DNA of 64,000 bases from Hirundichthys speculiger (taxonomy: Eukaryota > Chordata > Actinopteri > Beloniformes > Exocoetidae): positions 160,116-224,115 of the forward strand of contig JAGFBZ010002311.1 of NCBI GenBank assembly GCA_018398805.1, read 5' to 3'. The notes beneath the pieces are model-generated. The model searched no databases. It was not told the origin of the DNA and was given only the letters and a program-made list of their open reading frames with translations. Shown here piece by piece: positions 58,126 through 64,000 of this stretch; positions within the stretch are counted from its first letter, which is position 1; the number at the start of each line of letters is the position of its first letter. The translations under genes and the position numbers were made by a program.

Positions 58126-58781
58126 CAGAGGTGGCCAAAGTCGGTCCCCGAGGGCCAGCGTCCTACAGGTTTTAGATGTTTCCCTCCTTCTACTAGGAAT
58201 CGACCAATATGGATTTTTTTTTAGGGCCGATCCCAATACCGATCACCCTTAGCTGATGACCGATTATGGACTGCCGATTTTCTTGGGCCGATATATGTGG
58301 CCGATACTGCTTTTTCTCCCTCAATTTACATTTAAAAAATGACACAATGATAACAAAATTACAGGTCTCAAGTTTAAACAAACATTTATTGAAAAGTAAA
58401 AATTTAACAATTTAACAACTTAAACTTCAACTTTACCACACATACTTTCAAATAAAAAAGGGTTAAAGCATCTGCATGTGCTGCTGGGTCTTCCTGCAAC
58501 GCAGAGATGCCCATGGAAAAATACGGAAAAATACATCGGCGAACCCACGTGCGAATCGGCCGATGCCGCTTCACGTAAAACACGCAAATATCGGACCGAT
58601 AAATCAGCCGGCCGATGTATCGGTCCATCCTTACCTTCTACACACCCTGATACAAGTGACTGTGTCATTAACAGACATGTGCTGACCTTGATGACAAGAT
58701 GATGACGGCCATTAATTCGGATCAGGTGTGTTAAAGCAGGGAAACATGCAAAACCTGTAGGACCGACCTTGGCCAGCCCTG
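58126..58781. mobile_element. Non-autonomous hAT-like element with perfect 8-bp TSD
   Basis: ATCTAGAC lies at 58118-58125 and 58782-58789. The ends are CAGAGGTGGCCAAAGTCGG and, inverted, CAGGGCTGGCCAAGGTCGG, followed on both sides by CCTACAGGTTTT and ATGTTTCCCT. The inverted repeats are therefore about 60 bases long, with some insertions. No transposase frame is present. A second element is nested at 58194-58633; without it, this one would be about 210 bases. Confidence 0.88.
58194..58633. mobile_element. Element nested inside the hAT at 58126, perfect 8-bp TSD
   Basis: CCTTCTAC lies at 58186-58193 and 58634-58641. The ends are TAGGAATCGACC and, inverted, TAAGGATGGACC. Subterminal GGGCCGAT and GGCCGATATAT motifs recur on both sides in inverse orientation. 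The 440-bp element has no transposase and is a hAT-like MITE by its duplication length. Confidence 0.85.
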
Positions 58782-58794
58782 ATCTAGACACACA

Positions 58795-60218
58795 GAGGCT
58801 GACGAGATACAGGTGTGAACAGTCAGGGAAGATGGGACTAAGGGAAGTTAAAGCAGAACACAAAGAAGTAACGCCTGCCTGGAGGGGAAGTACTTGGAAC
58901 CCCAATATAATCTGCAAAACCCTTCCTTCTCTGATACCTGGTGATGTTACCATGAAGGTCAGAATCAGAGCAGAGCATAAGTTGTTGATTGTAACCTAAG
59001 AGCCAGAACCAGAGCCCTGCAGACGCGACCTAACCTCCCTGTCATGTAAACCAGCAGCAGGTAACAGGTGAGTGGCGGCCACAGCAGTTCATTTTAATGG
59101 TGAGCAGCTATTTCAGTAAGTCATCCAGCAGCTTGTTTCTCTCCAGTTAATCACAGTGAACAACAACGCTGCAGCTCCTCCATCCATCCTCTCTGGCGTT
59201 TCCACTGGTTTTTTTTTTTTTCTGGCTCCGCTCTCTTCTTCTTCACACACTCCCCGTAGCTTCCCGTGAATATTTATATTGCCTTCCACTGAGCGTTACT
59301 CCGTGTTCCTAATGTCTATCGAACGTCATTATTTCCAAGCCATGAATCGAGTTTCACTTTAAAACTTTAAAGCTTTAATCTTCTTCATTTTCTTTCTTCT
59401 GACGACGCTTGACAGGCAAAATACGCTCCAAACGTATGAAGAGCCAAACATTTATTTTTGAAGGATTTTCACTTGAAAGTACAAAGAAACTTTGTTAGAT
59501 AGTTCAGTAAAGTTATTGTACTTTATGATACATTAACTGGTGGGTGTCTTGATTTATTGGTCTGCTTCTTTTCTTTTTTTTTTTTTTTTTTGAAGTGGGT
59601 GAAAACTATGTTACTTTTGGTTCTGATCTAATCCCTAAACATTAGGAATTTAGGTTGCATACCACATGATATGTAAAAATGAAACCTCATGTGCTAACTT
59701 AAAGCAACTCAAAGGAGTTATTATATTAAAATATATGTTTTAATTTCATTAATTTTAACCAAGCATCCTCTGGCTCTTGTGATCTCCCATCGCTACTGTA
59801 GCTCCCAGTCGAACAAAGATGAGCCTTACTGATGGTTATTTTCTTTACTGACTTTCTCCAATTGACACTCTTCAACCAAAGTAAGTGCTAGTGGTAAACA
59901 TACAAAAAATAAAACATAAATTTTACCATTTCCAGATTGCATCAATTATTGTATTCTATGCTAACAAAGACAACAAAACATTTCTTTCAATGAACATAAA
60001 TATACCTTGTTCCTCTTTTTCGACTGGGTAGGTGTTTTTACTTGTATTTCTTTTCACCTTACTTCGTTGTTTCTTTTTGCTCTTTCCCGGCATTTCATTA
60101 AGCTACCAAAAAAAAAAAAACAACTGGCATATATCCTTCAAAATAAGATACTTCCGGTCCTACAGGAAATTATAAAAATAAAAGCTCCAAAAATGTATAT
60201 GACCTCTCAAAATGCATT
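58795..60218. other. No recognised gene; homopolymer tracts
   Basis: T-runs near 59210 and 59575-59591 and an A-run near 60108-60120. No coding or mobile-element signature is visible. Confidence 0.45.
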
Positions 60219-60228
60219 TTCATTAAAG

Positions 60229-61047
60229 CAGCGGTTCCCAAACTTTTTTATCCGCGCACCCCATTCTATGTCTCAACCGGGTTGACGCACCCCCGATCCC
60301 CCACCCCTTAAAAAAAAACGCAACAAGCTTTATTATAGCCATATTAAAGTCGCCATGTTTATTCATGCTAAAATGACCAGAACACACATATAACATAATA
60401 ATCACAATCACAACAATGCGCTCTCGCATTTAAATTAAACTGAAACACTGTAACACAGTTCCAATATAATGAAACAAAGTTATGCGCAGGCTTCCACTTT
60501 TAAGAGCAAAGGGGATGGATGACATGCTCAGACTCAGTGGCAGAAAGCAGATAAGTTGAGGAAAATGTTAGAATATTTTGAACATTGTACAAAAATTGCA
60601 GCAAGTTTAAATGACCGTGGAACTAACACAACCCGTCATCATAACACAGGTTATGGAAATAAAATTTGAACGCCAGTAATTTTAATTCTATTCCAATAAA
60701 GTTCCAATAAAGATATTTTCCCTGATTTCAGCCAATTGAGCATATTTGCTAGAATGAATAAAGTAGAGGCCACAAGCTAGGTGCAAATGCAGTGGTAGAA
60801 GAATATAACTTCTTCTTCTACGCTTCACTTTAAGATGACGTGCATTTTGAATAGCCTGCATTTATTTATTCATTAAAATTACAGTTTTTGATTTAAAATT
60901 TTACAAAGGAAATGTTTATTTACACATCTTTATTGTATGAAAACAAAAAAAATTATCAGACCGCCATTACATTTTTCATCTCGCGCACCCCCTAGAGGCA
61001 GCTTGTGCACCCCTGGGGGTGCTCGCACCCCACTTTGGGAATCCCTG
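60229..61047. mobile_element. Non-autonomous hAT-like element with perfect 8-bp TSD
   Basis: CATTAAAG lies at 60221-60228 and 61048-61055. The ends are CAGCGGTTCCCAAACTTTTT and, inverted, CAGGGATTCCCAAAGTGGGG, with CGCGCACCCC / GCACCCC motifs just inside on both sides. The 819-bp interior is AT-rich and encodes no transposase. Confidence 0.88.
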
Positions 61048-61059
61048 CATTAAAGTAAT

Positions 61060-63060
61060 GGTCTTTACACCCACTATTGTGGGAAAACCACCCAAAGTAA
61101 CTTTGGTCTGTCTCGCGTCACAGTGCTGTCACACATCAACAATGATGGCTAACGACAGCTTAGACGAGGCTGCTCAACTACAAAGGACATCATGGCAGAG
61201 CTGACGTAGAGACCCAAGAACGTAATGATGAAAGAGAAAACAGAAGAGTGACCAACCAAGAGACCAAACAAGAGAAGGGTTAGTCCTTTAATTTAAAAAA
61301 AAAAGAAGCAGGATATTCAACCAAAAACCAAACTAACAGGCAACTACTTAGATAAACTCAAAGCTGAAAATGAGTGGTTGGAAAAGACAAGAAAGGACAA
61401 CAAACCAGTCAAATACGAATGTGGCCCGTGTTGTTGTGGCCGTTAGATACTGTAGTTTACCACTTTAATGAGTGACGCACTAGTTATCGGAGGTTAATAT
61501 CTGATTTAAATTGATCTAACATGCTGAAAAAGGGCAGTTGCTGTACGTTAGATGATATGCAAGTGCAAGGCCTCTAAATTAAGACCATTTGGTCACATTT
61601 GCCCCTCAGAATCACCAGCAGATGCACAGTTAGCTTCTTAGGATGTGTACAGCCGAAGCTCCAAACAGTCGCAGCATATGTGGGACAGCAGTCATGCACA
61701 TGACCACATATGGTCCTGGCTCAGGGGGTTTCAGACTAGACTGTGAGCAGGAGCAACGAACAACCTCGTGTGACGATTGCGCACCAATAAAAAACACATT
61801 TCTTAAACTCAGACGTCATAGAATCATTAGTTTGATTGATGAGTGATCAAACTGTCCATTACAACACTCCTCTTAGTTTCATAGAAGCATAAGATACATA
61901 GATTCCCCCTGAAGATGTTCTCCTCGGTTCCTAATGCCTCACTGTTATCTCAAAGTATTAATTAATGTAACTGACTCAAAGTACAATCGGTCTGATTAGC
62001 GCTCTGTGCTCTGCTCTTGTGAAGTGTCTGGACCAGCGCTCCTGTCCAATTACACTGAGAGCTCAGGGCTGTTTGGACTGAACTAGTCAATTAATTGACG
62101 CTTCCATCGTGATGAACCCACTTTTCAATTGTCCTCTCATCATGTCCGTTCAGCATCATGGCCCGATCCGCTAGCAGAGCTCCAAAAAAAGGCAACGCAG
62201 AAATTAAACGTCAGCCTGGAAACCAACGAAATCAAACGTAGATGCATTTAAAATGGGAATTTTCTGCATTATTCTGGAGAATCCGACCAGCTCTGAATTA
62301 TTCCTTCATTCCTCCTGTCCTTTTTGTCAAACCCAAACTCTTCCAACTTCTCTGTATCCTCCACTTTTTCTTTTTAAAGCCACTGTAAAACAGAGTGGTG
62401 CATTAGTTGTCCCTGGGTCATGTTAAAAGACACAAGCATTTATTACATTAAAGTGAGTCACCCAGTGCAAAAAAAAAAAAAAAAAAAAAAAAAGGCCCAG
62501 TCAGATGCCATCCAGTCTGTTCAGGGCAGATCATCCCAGATATCCCTTTGTGGTTAATTTTCATAGAAATGTGATTAATTTGTCAAAGTTCTGTTTGCAA
62601 ACACACATCACACAATTGCTGCTTTTCTTTTCTTTTCCGCTTTTCCGCATTTTTGTGTCCAACCTCACAGCAGTCTGTCAGTCCCCGGAGACACAACAGT
62701 AGAGAAAACCTGTCAATCAAGGAGCATGTGTGGATGATGTGAAAAAGCTCTATGACATTATAATTCAGTGCAGTTTCTTATGAGTGATGCAATTACAGCC
62801 AAGTTAGTCACACAGACTTAGCTGCAGCTGCACTGCAAAAATGAAAAAGTAAAAAAAAACAAAAAAATCAAGGCAGCTGCATCGATTTTTTCTTTTACTT
62901 TCTTTCTTTTTTTTTGAGCTTTGAGTCCAACTTAAACTTTTAAGATTTGAAGGAAACTACATGTACTTTACCTGCTCTAACTATCTACATCTCTATAAAC
63001 GTCTGATTTTAAGTTCAGTAAATGCTTCTTTGAAATAAATAAAAACAGCTACTGAGCTTG
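61060..63060. other. No recognised gene; poly-A tract
   Basis: An A-run of about 24 bases lies at 62470-62493. No gene or bounded element is visible. Confidence 0.45.
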
Positions 63061-63066
63061 TTCTTG

Positions 63067-63865
63067 TTCAGGGTGTCAGGGCTCTGCTGCAGCTGTCTGC
63101 AGGTGGAAGGGAGGGGTCCACCCTGGACAGGTCAGGGTCAGGGTTAGGGGTTAGGGGTTCACCCTGGACAGGTCATCAGGGTTAGGGGTTAGGGGTTAGG
63201 GGTTCACCCTGGACAGGTCACCAGGGTTAGGGGTTAGGGGTTAGGGGTTCACCCTGGACAGGTCACCAGGCTTAGGGGTTAGGGGTTAGGGTTAAGGGTC
63301 CACCCTGGACAGGTCACCAGGGTTAGGGGTTAGGGTTAAGGGTTCACCCTGGACAGGTCACCAGGGTTAGGGGTTAGGGTTAAGGGTCCACCCTGGACAG
63401 GTCACCAGGATTAGGGGTTAGGGTTAAGGGTCCACCCTGGACAGGTCACCAGGGTTAGGGGTTAGGGGTTAGGGTTAAGGGTCCACCCTGGACAGGTCAT
63501 CCAGGGTTAGGGGTTAGGGGTTAGGGTTTAGGGTTTAGGGTCCACCCTGGACAGGTCACCAGGGTTAGGGGTTAGGGTTTAGGGTCCACCCTGGACAGGT
63601 CACCAGAGTTAGGGGTTAGGGGTTAGAGTTAAGGGTCCACCCTGGACAGGTCACCAGGGTTAGGGGTTAGGGTTAAGGGTCCACCCTGGACAGGTCACCA
63701 GGGTTAGGGGTTAGGGTTAAGGGTCCACCCTGGACAGGTCACCAGGGTTAGGGGTTAGGGTTAAGGGTCCACCCTGGACAGGTCATCAGGGTTAGGGGTA
63801 AGGGGTTGGGGTTAAGGGTCCACCCTGGGCAGGTCACCAGGGTTAGGGGTTAAGGGTTACTGTCC
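63067..63865 (+). repeat. Satellite mixing TTAGGG-like blocks with a SINE segment
   Basis: About sixteen units of roughly 43-50 bases. Each has two to four copies of GGGTTAGG/GGTTAGGG followed by CCACCCTGGACAGGTCACCA. The second half is the same CACCCTGGACAGGTC segment found in the SINEs at 16214, 20806 and 55829. The first unit is preceded by a fuller SINE remnant (GCTCTGCTGCAGCTGTCTGC, AGGTGGAAGGGAGGGG), so the array seems to have expanded from a SINE copy. Many TTAGGG blocks are TTAGGGG or TTAAGGG, so this is not a true telomere. Confidence 0.92.
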
Positions 63866-63869
63866 TACG

Positions 63870-64000
63870 CTGCACTAGTGATGCTACGACCAATTCAAAA
63901 CTGCAACTAAAATGGAACATTTCACATCCGGAAAAATCAACTACAAAGTTGTTAAATATATTATGGGCTTTCTTGGTTATATATTGGTATAAGTTATTCA
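63870..64000. other. No recognised feature
   Basis: Unique-looking AT-rich sequence after the satellite, up to the window edge. Confidence 0.5.

Noticed and set aside
58420..58953. 177-codon minus-strand frame
   Set aside because: Spans the inverted repeats of two nested MITEs; not a gene.
63100..63865. True chromosome end (telomere)
   Set aside because: TTAGGG blocks are short, mixed with TTAGGGG and TTAAGGG, interrupted every ~45 bases by SINE text, and followed by unique sequence.

Overview
This is a window of a ray-finned (teleost) fish nuclear genome. The evidence is intron-containing coding sequence with canonical GT/AG junctions, a vertebrate-specific Shisa-type membrane protein exon, many Tc1-like, hAT-like and Harbinger-like transposon copies, tRNA-derived SINEs of the kind common in fish, and abundant CA/TA microsatellites. 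Most of the 64 kb is repeats and non-coding DNA.

The only host protein-coding gene I can support is on the minus strand. It is a Shisa/CKAMP-family AMPA-receptor auxiliary subunit, best matched to shisa8 (shisa9 is the alternative). Coding exon 1 is at 24634-25271. A second exon, in phase with it, lies 12.9 kb downstream at 11592-11716. The apparent stop of exon 1 is the splice donor itself. Later exons were not found and probably lie left of the window. Intron 1 carries SINE pieces, a decayed Tc1 copy, an 8-bp-TSD transposon with a SINE inside (20455-21375) and a TA-flanked MITE (24204-24564).

The most remarkable region is 40136-53441. A perfect 8-bp duplication (GACACGAG) flanks a 13.3-kb hAT-like insertion whose ends match in 12 of 14 bases. 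Inside it is a tandem array of tRNA-Leu(CAG)-headed units (tRNA, a conserved ~110-bp spacer, a 28-bp minisatellite and a CA-rich linker). One tRNA in that array is split in its anticodon loop by a second, 7.19-kb DNA transposon (40971-48160). That transposon has imperfect terminal inverted repeats and a near-perfect 8-bp duplication. It carries a multi-exon minus-strand gene encoding a zinc-ribbon (DUF6729-like) plus an RNase-H-like, transposase-like protein. The exons can be followed through good splice sites, but the reading frame is broken by many one-base indels.

Other well-bounded DNA transposons have target-site duplications readable by eye: 26821-27489 (TA), 30241-31355, 33060-33656 (TTA), 35632-36381, 58126-58781 with another element nested at 58194-58633, and 60229-61047. 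The right end of the window (63067-63865) is a satellite that mixes telomere-like TTAGGG/TTAGGGG blocks with a segment of the SINE body. Long stretches between these features show nothing I can name and are listed as such. Family names come from memory of sequence patterns; no database search was run.
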